Source: Erinaceus europaeus
Taxonomy: Eukaryota > Chordata > Mammalia > Eulipotyphla > Erinaceidae
Reading direction: 5' to 3'
DNA length: 64,000 nt
NCBI RefSeq assembly: GCF_950295315.1
Contig: NC_080175.1
Coordinates: 64,691,353 to 64,755,352, forward strand
Shown here: positions 1-11,467 of the stretch, in pieces
Position numbering within the stretch: position 1 is the first letter of the stretch
Layout of the letters: every line of letters begins with the position of its first letter
Notes under the pieces: model-generated
Seen by the model: the letters and a program-made list of their open reading frames with translations, nothing else
Told to the model about the DNA's origin: nothing
Databases searched by the model: none
Translations under genes and position numbers: made by a program

Positions 1-1186
1 AGCTGGATAATGGCTTCTACCAGACACTTGGCTATGTATTTCCAAGTCGGGCAGCAGAGTTATGATATCAACTTTATGGCAATACTATGGGGTGATAACA
101 CATCCAGCAGAAGATTGACTATAACCACTTAAAAATTTTCACATAAAATCCTCAGGATATGGTCCCTCCAAAGAGAAAAAAAACAAAATCTTAACTATTA
201 TAGCTTCTATTCTCTTTTTTATTTTCACATCTCTCTAAGTCTTGGTTTAAACTAAATGCATCATTAATCTTTAACGTATCCACCTAAGAACACAATTAAA
301 GTCAAATAGAATAATGAGTGACATTACGAGGAATACAGAATAGCAAACCCAAGAATGCATTCTACTACTCCATATGCTTTGCAATTACACATACCCACTA
401 ACTCTTAGAGTGCTTGGCCTAAAAAAATTAACTCTTTCATAAATAGAAATCAGAATATTTGAATTAGTCGCTTAATTTGGGAACAAAACTAAAAATCAAA
501 AGCTCTTATAACACTAAATCTTCTCATTCTGGAACTATATCATCAAGTTTCATTTTCGTACTTTATTTCTTCAGTATCTTGAGTAAAAATGACATGTTTT
601 TAGTCACAAGTGCATCATTTATTAATTGAGTAACATTAGCCCCTGATCTTTAAAGTGTTGTATATGGGGAGTGGATGATATCAGCAGTTTTCCACCTTTG
701 TTTTATATCAAAATCACATCCTTTGTCATGATCACAGCCCAGTTGGAAATAGACCCCACCCCACTCCAAGTCTCCAGTGAAGTGTAAGCCTGTGGTGTAT
801 TTCTCTCTGTCTCTTTTTTTCCTCCTGAAAAACTAAGCCCAACACATAAAGCAGAAGGATGGCATCAACAAGAACAACAAAATAAATATATTTCAAAATC
901 CTTGTTGCCAGAGATATTCTTCTCTCTCCATATAATACTTAAAGAACTAGAGAAATGACACTCCTGACTAAGCCAGTACTCAGTACTTTCCCAAGACTGT
1001 TTAAATAGTTCCATTCTTTAAAATTTAGGTATAACTTTGGCTAATACTTGAAGAAGCCATGACTTGCAATGACCAATTAGTCTGTCTTGGGTTCCATTGC
1101 TATGAAGTGAGGTAGCCATTGATAATAGCTATTTCATGTTAGTTGCCCATCTACACAAAACTATACTTCATGACTTAAAAAATTGT
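1..1186. other. Unique AT-rich DNA, nothing recognised
   Basis: No SINE boxes, LINE protein fragments, LTR ends or long open frames were seen on either strand. Short A and T runs only. It could hold very old repeats below what can be recognised by eye. Confidence 0.5.
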
Positions 1187-1757
1187 TTATGCTGAGGTGG
1201 TACTTGTTGCCTTGACTAGGTTGGGATCGGCAGATGCAATATCATTTGGTATGAATTGAGAGAAGCATGAAGGAAAGTGAGCCCCACCCTATAGGTTCCG
1301 GGACTGCAGGGGGGCGGGGGGTATAGGCTCTATAGAGGATACAGGAGGCTCCTGCTGTCTTAGGATTTAAGAAGGCAATAGATAGTTATTGTTATGGTAA
1401 TATTACTTGGCAATTCAGTTAACTTTGAAAATCCCTTTGTTAGCTGAATAAGGGCACTAGACAGGCAGCTATCTACAAAATGAAGATTCCCCCAACTCTT
1501 CATCTACACTATTCCAGCCTTTAGGTTCATGATTAGTTAACAATTTGTTTGGCTTTATATGTTAACTCTCTTTTCAGCTACCAGGTCCCAGATGCTACCA
1601 CGAGGCCAACCAGACTTCCCTGGACAGACAGCCCAACAATGTGTCCTGGAGCTCTGCTTCCCCAGAGCCATGCTCCACCAGGAAAAGAGAGAGACAGGCT
1701 GGGAGTATGGATTGACCTGTCAATACCCAGGTTCAGAGGGGAAGCAATTACAGAACT
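1187..1757 (+). mobile_element. L1 3' UTR fragment with inverted 5' part
   Basis: Bases 1187-1440 match the minus strand of the L1 3' UTR seen at about 16583-16826: the reverse complement of AGTATCACCTCAGCATG is present, followed by the CAAATAATATTGCATCTG block. From about 1445 the orientation flips, and 1450-1757 match the plus strand of the more 3' segment seen at about 17795-18095 (ACCAGACTTCCCTGGACAGA, GTGTCCTGGAGCTCTGCTTC). About 0.96 kb of L1 is missing at the flip. This head-inverted, tail-sense layout is the classic product of twin priming during L1 integration. The 3' end stops short of the usual poly(A) tail. Confidence 0.85.
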
Positions 1758-1807
1758 GAAGTGTCCGGATAGTGTCTCATGCATGCTCATAACTACTAGG
1801 TTACCTT

Positions 1808-1960
1808 GCCCAACTATTTTTTTTTCTTTTATATTTAGGATGAGAGAAAGGCAATGCAACAGACATAGGGTCAACTTTGCTCCATCTATGGAGTTCTCCT
1901 TGCTGCTCTCATGAAGTGCTAAGGATCAAACTCTGGATCTCTTCTCCTGAACCACATTCC
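1808..1960 (-). mobile_element. Degenerate SINE-C fragment
   Basis: A T-rich start followed by a GAGAGAAAGG stretch and a reverse-strand box-B-like region (GATCAAACTCTGGATC) resembles the SINE-C copies at 54556 and 11148. It is strongly diverged and its ends are uncertain. Confidence 0.4.
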
Positions 1961-2067
1961 TAGCAAGACTAGCTAAAGAAGTAAGAACATACATCATTTA
2001 ACAATAAGTAAGAACAGCTCCTAAATTGAACAAAACTCTGAGTTTGGGTTTACTATCAGGATTCCTA

Positions 2068-2350
2068 CCTCACTAGGGAAATGTGGAGGCAGCCTGGGGG
2101 TATGGATCCACCTCTCAGTGCCCATGTCCAGTGGAGAAGCAATTACAGAAGCCAGACCTCCCACCTTCTGCACCCCTTAGAGATCTTTGGTCCATACTCC
2201 CAAAAGGATAAAGAATGGGAACTTTCCAATGGAGGGGGTAAGATGAAACCCTGGTGGTGGGAACTGTATGAATTGTACACTTCTTATCCCACAATCTTGT
2301 CAATTATTATTAAATTACAAATAAAATATCTTTTAAAAGAAGTTAAAACA
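2068..2350 (+). mobile_element. L1 3'-terminal fragment, older subfamily
   Basis: It shares the L1 3' end blocks GTGGAGAAGCAATTACAGAA, CTTCTGCACCC and TGGTGGTGGGAACTG, and ends in an A-rich tail (AAAACAAAACAAC). It overlaps the same L1 positions as the copy ending at 1757, so it is a separate insertion. Divergence from the young copies at 35-46 kb is visible throughout. Confidence 0.8.
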
Positions 2351-2388
2351 AAACAAAACAACAAACAAACAAAAAAGCAGAACTTGGA

Positions 2389-2576
2389 CTGTGTTTGGTC
2401 TATTGCACCAAAGTAAAGGACTCAGAATCAGGTCCTGGAACATGATGTCAGAGGACCTAGAGAGGGTTGAATTTTTATGTGGAAAACTGAAAAATGTTAC
2501 ACATGTACAAACTACTGTGTTTAATTTTTTGTTACTATATTTTATTATTGACTGTAAACCCTTAATCCCCCCAATT
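2389..2576 (+). repeat. Repeat family D, sense copy
   Basis: The string CACCAAAGTAAAGGACTC begins a segment that runs through GAGGACCTAGAGAGGGTTG, TGTGGAAAACTGAAAAATG and ACATGTACAAACTACTGT, then ends in CCCCCAATTAAAG. The reverse complement of the same segment occurs at 36835-36955 and 48727-48845, so this is an interspersed family. The AATAAAG-like terminus suggests a retroposed 3' end. I do not know its name. Confidence 0.65.
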
Positions 2577-2586
2577 AAAGAAAATA

Positions 2587-2929
2587 GCAGGAGGTGGGGT
2601 GGTAGCACAATAGGTTAAGTACACATGGCACAAAGCTCAAGGACCAGGGTAAGGATTCCGGTTCCAGTCCCCAGTTCCCCACCTGCGGGGGGTCACTTCA
2701 CAAGCTGTGAAGTAGGTCTGCAGGTGTCTTTTCTCTCCTCCTCTCTGTCTTCCCTCCTCTCTCGATCTTCCTCTGTCCTATCCAACAACAACAACAATAG
2801 CAACAATAACAACAACAACAACGAGGGCAAACAAATGGGGAAAATGGCCTCCAGGAGCAGTGGATTTGTAGTGCAGTCAGGAAGCCCCAGCAAAAGCCCT
2901 GGTAGCAAAAAATAATAATAATAATAATC
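2587..2929 (+). mobile_element. SINE-A, long form
   Basis: tRNA-derived SINE with box A region GGTGGTAGCACAATAGG, box B GGTTCCAGTCCCC, the CTTCACAAGCTGTGAAG stem, a TC-rich block and CAACAAC repeats. It continues into the long-form 3' module (CCTCCAGGAGCAGTGGATT) and an AAT tail. AAGAAAATA flanks it on both sides (about 2578-2586 and 2930-2938), consistent with a short target duplication. It landed in the tail of the family D copy. Confidence 0.9.
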
Positions 2930-2977
2930 AAGAAAATAATAAGACCTAGACTAAGATAGCTCTCAACAGTATTTGTG

Positions 2978-3227
2978 ACCCAACCTTTATCAGTATAAGG
3001 ATCTCGGTTCTTGCCCAAACTCCCCACCTGCAGGGGGGGGGGGTCATTCACAAGCGGTGAAGCAGGTCTGCAGGTGTTTGTCTTTCTTTTCCCCTCTCGG
3101 TCTTCCCCTCCTCTCTCCATTTTCTCTGTCCTATCCAACAATGATGACATCAGTAATAACTACAACAATGAAACAAGGGCAACAAAAGGGAAGAAATAAA
3201 TAAATGTTAAAAAAATTTAAAAGAAAC
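2978..3227 (+). mobile_element. SINE-A, short form, 5'-truncated
   Basis: It begins near the AAGGATCTCGGTTC box B region, lacks a clear box A, then has the CTCCCCACCTGCAGG block, GGTGAAGCAGGTCTGCAGG, the TC-rich segment, AACAAGGGCAACAAAAGGG and an A-rich tail. A G-run lies at 3035-3044. Confidence 0.85.
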
Positions 3228-4490
3228 TTGGTAACAATTGTACTATTATTTCTTCTCAATTGCAGTGGTGCTTTATCTCCCATATTGATTTTTTAATGGC
3301 ATTGCCAGTATCACCTCTCTCTTATTGAAAACCCTCAGAACCAGTTTGTCAGACCATCACAAAGAATTAGTTGCAAGCAATATATTTAATAAAACATACA
3401 GGACATTTCACATGCAAAAAAAAAAAAAAACATTCAAAACTGTCAGGGATTATTGATTTGCGTGTCTTTGTCACTTTTTAAATGGATGTATGTTTTCCTG
3501 CCTCTGAAGGTTGATTGAAATGTGTTTTCATTAACTTTTTTTTTTTTTTGCTATGGTAGTACTCTGATTAAAATTAAATGGCAAAGTGTAAGAAATTTAT
3601 CATTCAAAACTTGAGTGTAATTAATTCAAATGTTTGAGAATAGACTTTACTCATAATTATCAAAAACATTTCTAATTTGTAAGAAAAGGCAGTATTTTAG
3701 AAAAATTACTTCCAAAGAGACCTGAGATTTTAATTATAATTTGCATATGTCTTATGAATTAACAAATCAAGGTACTTTATCCAGTATCTTGTTTATTCAA
3801 ACTATGTATATTAGCATGCAAAAATTGGTATCAGTCATTATTTCATTAATAAAAATCAATTTACTGGTTCTGAAAGAAATATTTTATTCAAAAAGTAGAA
3901 TAGTAGTAACTCTTGGAAGTATATGATAATTTTTATTCAAAATACCAAAGTAACTTCACTGTATTTAATGTAATTATTAAATTCAAAACTATGGTCAATT
4001 TGGACTACTAGTTATTTTTTAATCCACTGCATAGCATTTTATACAATACCTCTTTTATTTTTTTTCCAACTGTCTTAAAGATAAACAGCAGAGTGGGGAA
4101 ATTTTCTCTATGTCCCATTTTCAAATTCCCCTTGACCCTACTCACACCTCTTTTTAGTCCTTAAACCCTGTTTTTGCTTGTCACTCTATATGCCCTGGAA
4201 CAAAGCAGAGTACTTCTGAATGAGTTATAGCTCGTGTCTACCATAGCCACACATATTAGTCTAACTGAGATTCAGATATTTTAGTGAAGTATCAAGAAAA
4301 AAATATTCTGGAATTTTCTGGACAACAGAAGAGAAAAATAACAAAATCATCAATTCATCTCTCTATTTTTAACATCTCTCCCTAAGAAATGAAGAATGAT
4401 ATAATCACATGTTCTACTTCAAAATGTAGTTCTTCCTTAATGAGACTATGAAATAACATCACTGCTAGTTCTCTGACTTGTTCCTTCACC
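3228..4490. other. Unique AT-rich DNA
   Basis: Nothing recognisable beyond an A-run at 3415-3431 and a T-run at 3536-3549. No supported gene. Confidence 0.5.
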
Positions 4491-4504
4491 AGGAACAGGT
4501 ATCA

Positions 4505-4785
4505 GGAGTCGGGCGGTGGCACAGTGGGTTAAGCACACGTAGCACAAAGCGCAAAGACCAGAGTAAGGATCCCGGTTGGAGCCACCGGCTCCCCACCTGC
4601 AGAAGAGTTGTTTCACAGGCAGTGAAGCAGGTCTGCAGGTGTCTATCTTTCTCTCCCCCTCTCTGCCTTCCCCTCCTCTCTCCATTTCTCTCTGTCCTAT
4701 CCACCAACAACGACATCAATAACAACAACAATGTTAAACAACAAGGGAAACAAAAGGGAAATAAATAAATAAATATAAATTTAAA
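4505..4785 (+). mobile_element. SINE-A, short form, with target duplication
   Basis: Complete copy from GGAGTCGGGCGGTGGCACAG through box B (GGTTGGAGCCACC, mutated) to a TAAATAAATAAAT tail. Flanking 14-mers AGGAACAGGTATCA (4491-4504) and AAGAACAGGTGTCA (4786-4799) differ at two positions and mark the target-site duplication. Confidence 0.92.
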
Positions 4786-4841
4786 AAGAACAGGTGTCAC
4801 ACATGTACAGATCCCAAGGTTATTTACTGGTATTGCATTAA

Positions 4842-4862
4842 ATATATATATATATATATATA
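4842..4862. repeat. (AT)n microsatellite
   Basis: Uninterrupted alternating A and T. Confidence 0.95.
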
Positions 4863-4863
4863 T

Positions 4864-5069
4864 GCTAGGCAGTGGCTTGCCTGATAGAGAACACATATTA
4901 TCATGCAGGAGATGCCAGGTACAAGCTCATAGTCTCCACCTGCTGAAAGGAAGTTTCAGGAGGGATAGTGGAGTAGTACTCTCACTCACTGAACCTCAGT
5001 GATAACCCTGTAGGCAAAAAAAAAAAAAAAAAAAAAAAAAAGAAAGAAAGAAAGAAAGAGAGAAAAAAG
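4864..5069 (+). mobile_element. Divergent SINE-B-like copy with AAAG tail
   Basis: CTAGGCAGTGGCTTGCCTGA and CTCCACCTGCTGAAAGGAAG follow the order of the SINE-B head. The tail is a long A-run (5016-5041) followed by GAAAGAAAG repeats. Assignment to SINE-B is tentative because the body is diverged. Confidence 0.6.
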
Positions 5070-5124
5070 TAGTGAGGAAACTTGATGAAAGTATATAAAT
5101 ACAATTAACCATTTACCCTTATAC

Positions 5125-5345
5125 CAAGGCCCATATATATTCACATTTAGCACAGGTGCCTGTGTAACCTGAGTCCCTGTCAATCTGAGCTCATAGCACG
5201 TGGTAATAGACAGGAATGTTCTAGGTTGCACTCATTTCAGGAGTGCCAATCTCATGCCAATCTTCCTTGAGTGGCATCATAGGCTGACCCAGCCTCCCTT
5301 GGAGTGTGGGGCAGTCCCTACCACTGCTGCTTTATAAAGAATGTT
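5125..5345 (-). mobile_element. L1 3' UTR fragment, reverse orientation
   Basis: The blocks GCCCATATATATTCAC, AGGAATGTTCTAGGTTGCAC, CAATCTTCCTTGAGTGG and CCTCCCTTGGAGTGTGG align in order with the inverted L1 3' UTR at 25590-25750, with visible divergence. It is therefore an antisense piece of an older L1 copy. Confidence 0.7.
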
Positions 5346-5564
5346 AGAAATCACCCGAAAGACTTCACATCTTTAGGTTGTTTCCATACAAGATAATATC
5401 TCCTTTGGTTTGATTTGGTATCAATTTACAAGTACAAGAATCTCTTTCCACTGCTACTTAAGACTAACTAACTACAAGAAAAAATGACACCATATTAAAA
5501 AGGTCTCACTTTCATTAAAGTAAGGAGATAATAGAGGCAGTGTATGTCATAAGAACATAGAATT

Positions 5565-5854
5565 GGGAGTCGGGCTGTAGCGCAGCAGGTTAAGCGCAGG
5601 TGGCGCTAAGCTCAAGGACCGGCATCAGGATCCTGGTTCGAGCCCCCGGCTCCCCAACTACAGGCAGGTCCCTTCACAGGCGGTGAAGCAGGTCAGCAGG
5701 TGTCTGTCTTTCTCTCCCCCTCTCTGTCTTCCCTTCCTCTCTCCATTTCTCTCTGTCCTATCGAACAACAATGACATCAATAATAACTACAACAATAAAA
5801 CAACAAGGGCAACAAAAGGGAATACAAAAAAATTTTTAAAAAAATTTTAAAAAA
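5565..5854 (+). mobile_element. SINE-A, short form, well preserved
   Basis: Intact RNA polymerase III boxes: box A TAGCGCAGCAGG and box B GGTTCGAGCCC. Body and A-rich tail are complete. AAGAACATAGAATT (5551-5564) and AAGAACAGAATT (5855-5866) form the target duplication, differing by a 2-base indel. Confidence 0.93.
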
Positions 5855-5866
5855 AAGAACAGAATT

Positions 5867-7310
5867 ATCTCTACCTAACGGAGGGAATATTTTTCAAAAC
5901 TCAGTAACATGATCAGGTTAGGATGTGTGCCAATTGTCAAAGTACTTGAGGAACTTAACTAAACAAGTCTATAAGTGAATATTAATCAAGAATCCTCAGC
6001 TACTCAGAAATGCAATGGATAGTGTTTGAGGAACATTAGAGAGGTTAGTTTTCAGAATCTAGTGTGTAGATATGAACTTCTTAGGAGATGAGTTTGGAAA
6101 TGTAGTGAAGTCTAGGAAGATAGTATAAGAACTCTGGCTTCATTAACTCTAAGTAAATGGTGGAGACATTTTCTCCAAGATTGCACTGATGAGAAACTAG
6201 AACTGAAAAAGAATATACTTATGAAAAACATTTTTAGAGAAAAAACAAAATATCACACCAAAATGATTTCACTCTAGTTTAAGTTACAGTAATTTTTGCA
6301 TAGGAAAGATTAAGGAAGAATTTTTCAACCCAGATGACTAGAAAATGCAAAACAAAGGTCTCAACTTTTAGGAATAGATCTATATCACAGAAATTATGGT
6401 CATTATATTCTCATTTGATTTTTATTTAAAATATAAGTTCTATTTCCTTTCTGTACAATTTTAACAATTAATTTATCCTCATTTCATGATAATATAGATT
6501 TTGTACATAGTATCACTCAGTGCAAGTTTATTCACAAATTATGGTTTTGCTATATAAAATGTAACTGATTTAAAAAAGAAACCACAAACTGGATAGTATT
6601 GAACAAAACTGTATTTTTAATGAGCAGGAAAACTGTATTGACACATATTTCTGTTCAAGAAAAATCGAAGATGAACAAAGTCATGATAGAAGGAAGATAA
6701 AAGTGGAGAGATAACTAATTTAACTTATTGCCTCTAAGAATGGTCTCGATTTCACTACATATGACAATAGTATCTCCCTTCTTCATTGACGAAATAATTT
6801 CCTAGTGTATTAGAAAATGTGAAGATAAAAAAAAAAAGAAAATGTGACGATAGCTTCTTTTTGTTTCTCATCTAAAATGCTTACTTTCTAAACATTATTT
6901 TCTCTGAAGATTGATCATATTTTATATAAGAATAAATCTGACTTCTAATATTAAAAAATAAAAAAGCTGAATAACACAGGACATCAGATGTGAAAGGATA
7001 GCACTACAGAAATCAAGAGGGTTATGATAAATAGAGAGAGGCCTTACAGATATCCAGAGAGCTATGGTGAAAAGAGAGAGTGGAAGTGGAGAATGATGTT
7101 TAAGAGAAGTAAACTGATTTATTGGTTCACATGTACCTGACTTTCTCTAATGACTTTTTGCTTCTAGAATTTGTTATTATGTTAACCCTTGAAATAAGGA
7201 AGTCAGTGGACAATAGTGGCCTGGAAACTTTGAGTCTTTTCAAAATAGAAAGAGAAATACTGGTGTCCATTTATGAATCAGAACAAAATTTAAAACACAC
7301 ATACATAGAA
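5867..7310. other. Unique AT-rich DNA
   Basis: No repeat or gene recognised. A short direct duplication of AAAATGTGA flanks an A-run near 6815-6848. Confidence 0.5.
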
Positions 7311-7342
7311 GGGAGGGGAGAGAAAGGAAGAGGGGTGGGGGA

Positions 7343-7344
<2 letters not shown>

Positions 7345-7396
<52 letters not shown>
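7345..7396. repeat. (GA)n microsatellite
   Basis: About 25 GA units preceded by a mixed purine stretch from about 7310. The short open frame crossing it is an artefact of the repeat. Confidence 0.95.
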
Positions 7397-7399
<3 letters not shown>

Positions 7400-7614
7400 T
7401 CTAGGTTTGTATCATTTTTCTTTTAAGCAGATACTTAAAATGAAATGTCTGAGAAACTATAAAGCAATATGTTAGGGGTCAAAACTATAAAGGGGTTTTA
7501 GTAGGGTTGAGATTTTGAAAGCACAGAGTTTAAATTCTGTTAAAGGAAAATGATTGATCCTATCAAACATTTCACTTTTTAGATTTCAAACACCATTTTT
7601 TGAACCTTTGTGTG

Positions 7615-7815
7615 CCTAATTTTATTTTATTTAGTTTTAATTTATAAAATGGAAATATTGACAAGACTATAAGATAAGAGGGGTAAGTTCCACAGAATTC
7701 CCATCATCAAAACATCGTATTCTATCGTATTCTATCCCCTCCCCTTATAGCTTTCCTATTCTTTATCTCTCTGGGAGTATGGACCGAGGATGATTATGGG
7801 ATGCAGTATGGCTTT
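7615..7815 (-). mobile_element. L1 3'-terminal fragment, reverse orientation
   Basis: Read on the minus strand it contains CTGGGAGTATGG in complement, the TCTTTATCTCTCTGGGAG block, CCCCTCCCCTTATAGC and AGGGGTAAGTTCCACAGAAT. These are the reverse complements of the 3' end seen at 18120-18270. A TCGTATTCTA unit is duplicated inside it at about 7716-7735. Confidence 0.8.
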
Positions 7816-9180
7816 CAAATACCATTATTAATGGATTTGAAGACAAATATTCTTGATAATTCATATATAAATTATCAAGTAAGATGGAGATATGTCAGGT
7901 TCTCATAAATCAAAAGTTTCCATCACACTGTCTAGATCAATTTTTCTGTTTATCTTACTATGTATATGCAAATTCATAAATATACATATATGTACATATA
8001 TATGAATAAACTAGCTATCTACCTCTTTTTCTTCATACACATACACACACACACATTTGAATATGGATATATACCCTGGGGAGACTGATTAATAAAATTA
8101 ATAAAATGATTTAACCATTTTTTTATTTGTAACTATTTAAGGGTAATTTAAAACAAAAATCTCAAGAAATAATACAAATACAAATTTTTTATTGCTATGA
8201 TATTATTACTACTTAAAAGTGATACATGAAAGTCTTTGGGGATGTTGTAGTGCCCAGTTAGTTATTTATGTTTAATAATTTTATCATTAAGTTTTATTAT
8301 TAGCTTTTACTTTTGGCTATTTCAACTGTACTATAAGTTCCAGACAAATAATGATTTGTTGTCTTTGTATGTCTGGAGAAGAAATGTAATTTCTTTGAGA
8401 ATCATCTTATTTAATAATTTTGACAGCATGCTGGTATTGTGCCACTAATATTTAACTTGGTTTTCATTGGAATTCCTAACTCTTCATAGGTTTAAAAATT
8501 ATACATTGATTACTTATAGTCATTCATTAATTCAAGGAAAATATTTATATAAGGTGCTTTGACAGGTCAAAGCTTGAGGCATGCACAGAACTGGAAGCTT
8601 TGTACAAAAATAAATCCATTTGTATAAATGAATGTTTACTAAGTAGTTAACACATTGATCTTTGCTATTTTATACTCTAAACAAAATCTTTCAGCTCTGT
8701 AAATTAAGAGTTTATCAACTGTAATTCAGAAGTTGATATTCAAAATACTGAAGAAATCTTAAATAGAAAGGAGGGAGAAAAACGAAACAGATTTTAAGCA
8801 ACATATGAGAACAGTATGCTTTTCAGTTTTGACCAGATATATTGTCTAACTTAGAGGTGGAAAAATAATAAATTTGGTAACCAGTAGTTTTTGCCAATGG
8901 ATTTGTTAAAAATGGATTTTATATGGAGAAGGAAATCAATAGTTTCCATTAATCTTTTAACATAAAGTTACCCAATTCACAGTTCTATGACTACTGATCA
9001 GTGTCTCAATTCTAGACCCATGCTCAAGGACACAAATTAAAATGTTTGAATTCTGACAGCTGGACTACTAACAGACAAACTATATATATATATATATACA
9101 TTTTTTCCATCCTGCTTAGACATTTTCCTATTTGATTAAAAAGAACTTTCATAATCATTACTTAACTCAGCTTGCGTTAT
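7816..9180. other. Unique AT-rich DNA
   Basis: Nothing recognised apart from TA-rich and CA-rich simple sequence at about 7975-8000, 8035-8057 and 9082-9099. Confidence 0.5.
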
Positions 9181-9184
9181 TGAC

Positions 9185-9350
9185 CTCTGTGCCAAATCTT
9201 CACAAGCAGTCTATATGGATGATTTGTTTTAATTCTCAGAACAATGCTGTGGGACAGTTACTGTTATTATAATTTCTATTCTATGTGAAAGAAAACACCG
9301 TCAGTGGAGGAAATAGCTCAGATTCACTCCAAATAGATGTTTAAGAAGGG
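9185..9350 (+). mobile_element. MIR-like ancient SINE relic
   Basis: The order TTTTAATTCTCAGAACAAT, CAGTTACTGTTATTATAATT, then GTCAGTGGAGGAAATAGCTC matches the central core of the mammalian MIR family. The match is by eye over a diverged stretch. Confidence 0.55.
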
Positions 9351-9951
9351 CTCTTATACACTGAAAATGTGATCCCCGTTCATGACATTTGCCATTATAC
9401 AATATTCATTGATTTTAAACACAGATTTATTTGAATTGATTGGACTTTTGCTGTACAGTTTTCACAGTGCCTAAGTGCCCTCCAATGTGCTCTGTCATTA
9501 CTTAGCTCCCTGTTTGACTTGTGAGTCCTCATTCTTCTTTTTCCCAGTAGTCTCCCATCTCTGACCTCGGAACTGTTTATCCATGTCCATTCTGCCAGTA
9601 TATTTTTCTGCTTGAGAGAGCTTTATGAAAGAAAAAGAAGGTCATATCTCTGTTGTAGCCTCAACAAAAGAATAACAATCTAAGGCATTGTGGAGAGAAA
9701 CTTCCTGTTGCCATTGTTAAGATACTGTTTGGGTTTCAGTTGCTTATGAGTGTTTTCCTCTGAGAGGCTGCAGTGATACAGACTACCACTACTTGATGAG
9801 ACAAAGGAGCAGCAGAAATATTGCCATTCTCTCCAAGTTTAACAAAAAAAAAAAAAAAAAAATCAGTGACTCTATAATAAGGGATGATTACCTTATCTTT
9901 TATTTTAAAAATATTGTGAAAACTTTATAAGTTCTATACTAAAATTATATT

Positions 9952-10158
9952 TTTTACATTTTTATCTTTATTTATTTATTGGATAGAGACAGCCAGAAGT
10001 AGAGAGGGAGGGGGCGAATAGAGAGAAAGAGACAGAGACCTGTAGCTCTGCTTCACCACTCAAAAAGCTTTTCCCCTACAGGTGGGGGCCAGGGCTCGAA
10101 CCTGGGTCCTTGTACATTGTCACATGTATGCTCAGCCAGGTGCAACACCACTCAGCCC
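9952..10158 (-). mobile_element. SINE-B, reverse orientation
   Basis: Tail side at left (TTTATTTATTGGATAGAGAC), then AGCTCTGCTTCACCACTC, box B complement (GGGCTCGAACCTGGGTCC) and head at right ending CAGCCCC. CTAAAATTATATT (9939-9951) and CTAAAATGGTATT (10159-10171) form the target duplication with two mismatches. Confidence 0.9.
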
Positions 10159-10442
10159 CTAAAATGGTATTTATTTAAATGAATTTACATTAATATTTTA
10201 GAACAATTATCTAGGCTAGAATCATCTATTTACATCTTTACAGAAAGGAAATGCGCTAACACTGTTTTTCCCATTTGTTTTCAAATGTGTTATATATGAA
10301 AATGTTTCTGAAAAAAAATTAAAATTAGACATGATTTCACAAGGCATTAAGTAATTAACATCAGCAGGAATGCCAATAGAAAACTATGAAGCAAAACTGC
10401 AAGGGCTTTAACAATTTCACATTTGTTAGGATGACTATTCTT

Positions 10443-10790
10443 TTTTATTATTTTATTTTATATTATTTTATTTTTCCTCCAGGGTTATTTTTGGGGCTTG
10501 GTGCCTGCACTAGGGATCCTCTGCTCCTGGAGGCTATCTTTACCTTTTGTTGCCCTTGTTGTTTTTCATTGTTGTTGTTATTGCTGTCATTGTTGCTTGG
10601 TAGGACAGAGAGAAATCTAGAGAGCAGGGGAAGACAGTGAGGGAGAGAAAGACAGACACCTGCAGACCTGCCTCACTGTTTGTGAGGCACCCTCCTGCAG
10701 GTGGGGAACCTGGGGCTCCAACCGGATCCTTGAGCCAGTCCTTACACTTCATGCTATGTCTACTTACCTTGCTGCGCTATCGCCTGGCCC
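10443..10790 (-). mobile_element. SINE-A, long form, perfect 17-bp duplication
   Basis: Reverse-orientation copy with the long-form module (CTGCTCCTGGAGGCTATC), the GTTGCCCTTGTTG block, CACCTGCAGACCTG and the head complement CTGCGCTATCGCCTGGCCC. TTAGGATGACTATTCTT is present at 10426-10442 and 10791-10807 without mismatch, proving insertion into the ancient L1. Confidence 0.95.
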
Positions 10791-11147
10791 TTAGGATGAC
10801 TATTCTTAAACTCAGAAAATATCTAGTACTGCTGAAGCTGTGAAGATAATGGAAACTTGGTATTGTTGGTAGAAATGTGAATTGCTAGTCAATTCTTAAA
10901 AATTATAATATAGCAAATGTATTGCAGTGATTCTTATAGATATGTATCTAATTAAAGCCACTGTCTTAGATGTCATCTATACTTACATATTAATAGGTAC
11001 ATTATTCATAATAGCTAAGATATAAAAGAAATTTAAATGCCTATGGGTAGATGCTTAGATAAACAACATGATATGCAAATGCATAGCATAAAATGATGAT
11101 ATGCGTATAGAGTATATTAGTGTATAGATAGAATATTAGTTGACCAT

Positions 11148-11312
11148 ATTTTTAAAATATTTTATTTATTTGAATGAGTGATAAGGTGGGAAAATTGCAG
11201 CGAGAGGCCAGGACACTGCTCCGCTCTGACTTATGATGAAACAGGTAATTGAATCTAGGACTTCAGCCTCAGGTATGAAAATCTTACAAAACCATTATAC
11301 TATCCCACCCCC
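11148..11312 (-). mobile_element. SINE-C, reverse orientation
   Basis: TATTTTATTTATTTGAATGA, then GGACACTGCTCCGCTCTGAC, a box B complement TTGAATCTAGGACTTCAGCC and ATGAAAATCTTACAAAACC. The order matches the copy at 54556-54731. Confidence 0.7.
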
Positions 11313-11422
11313 ATCCCCTTATTTGACTTTATTAAACAAAAAAGGAGATCCATTTCCCACAACATCCCTGGAACATGGACGACATTATATGTGAATCAGA
11401 CCAGGCATTGAAAGAGAAATAC

Positions 11423-11423
11423 A

Positions 11424-11466
<43 letters not shown>

Positions 11467-11467
11467 A
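11423..11467. repeat. (AAAT)n microsatellite
   Basis: About 11 ATAA units inside the ancient L1, with no SINE body attached. It is probably an A-rich L1 segment that expanded. Confidence 0.9.

Noticed and set aside
5565..5640. Possible tRNA gene
   Set aside because: Box A and box B are present, but the surrounding sequence is the head of an abundant SINE with no cloverleaf acceptor stem; the same holds for 33660 and 56928.
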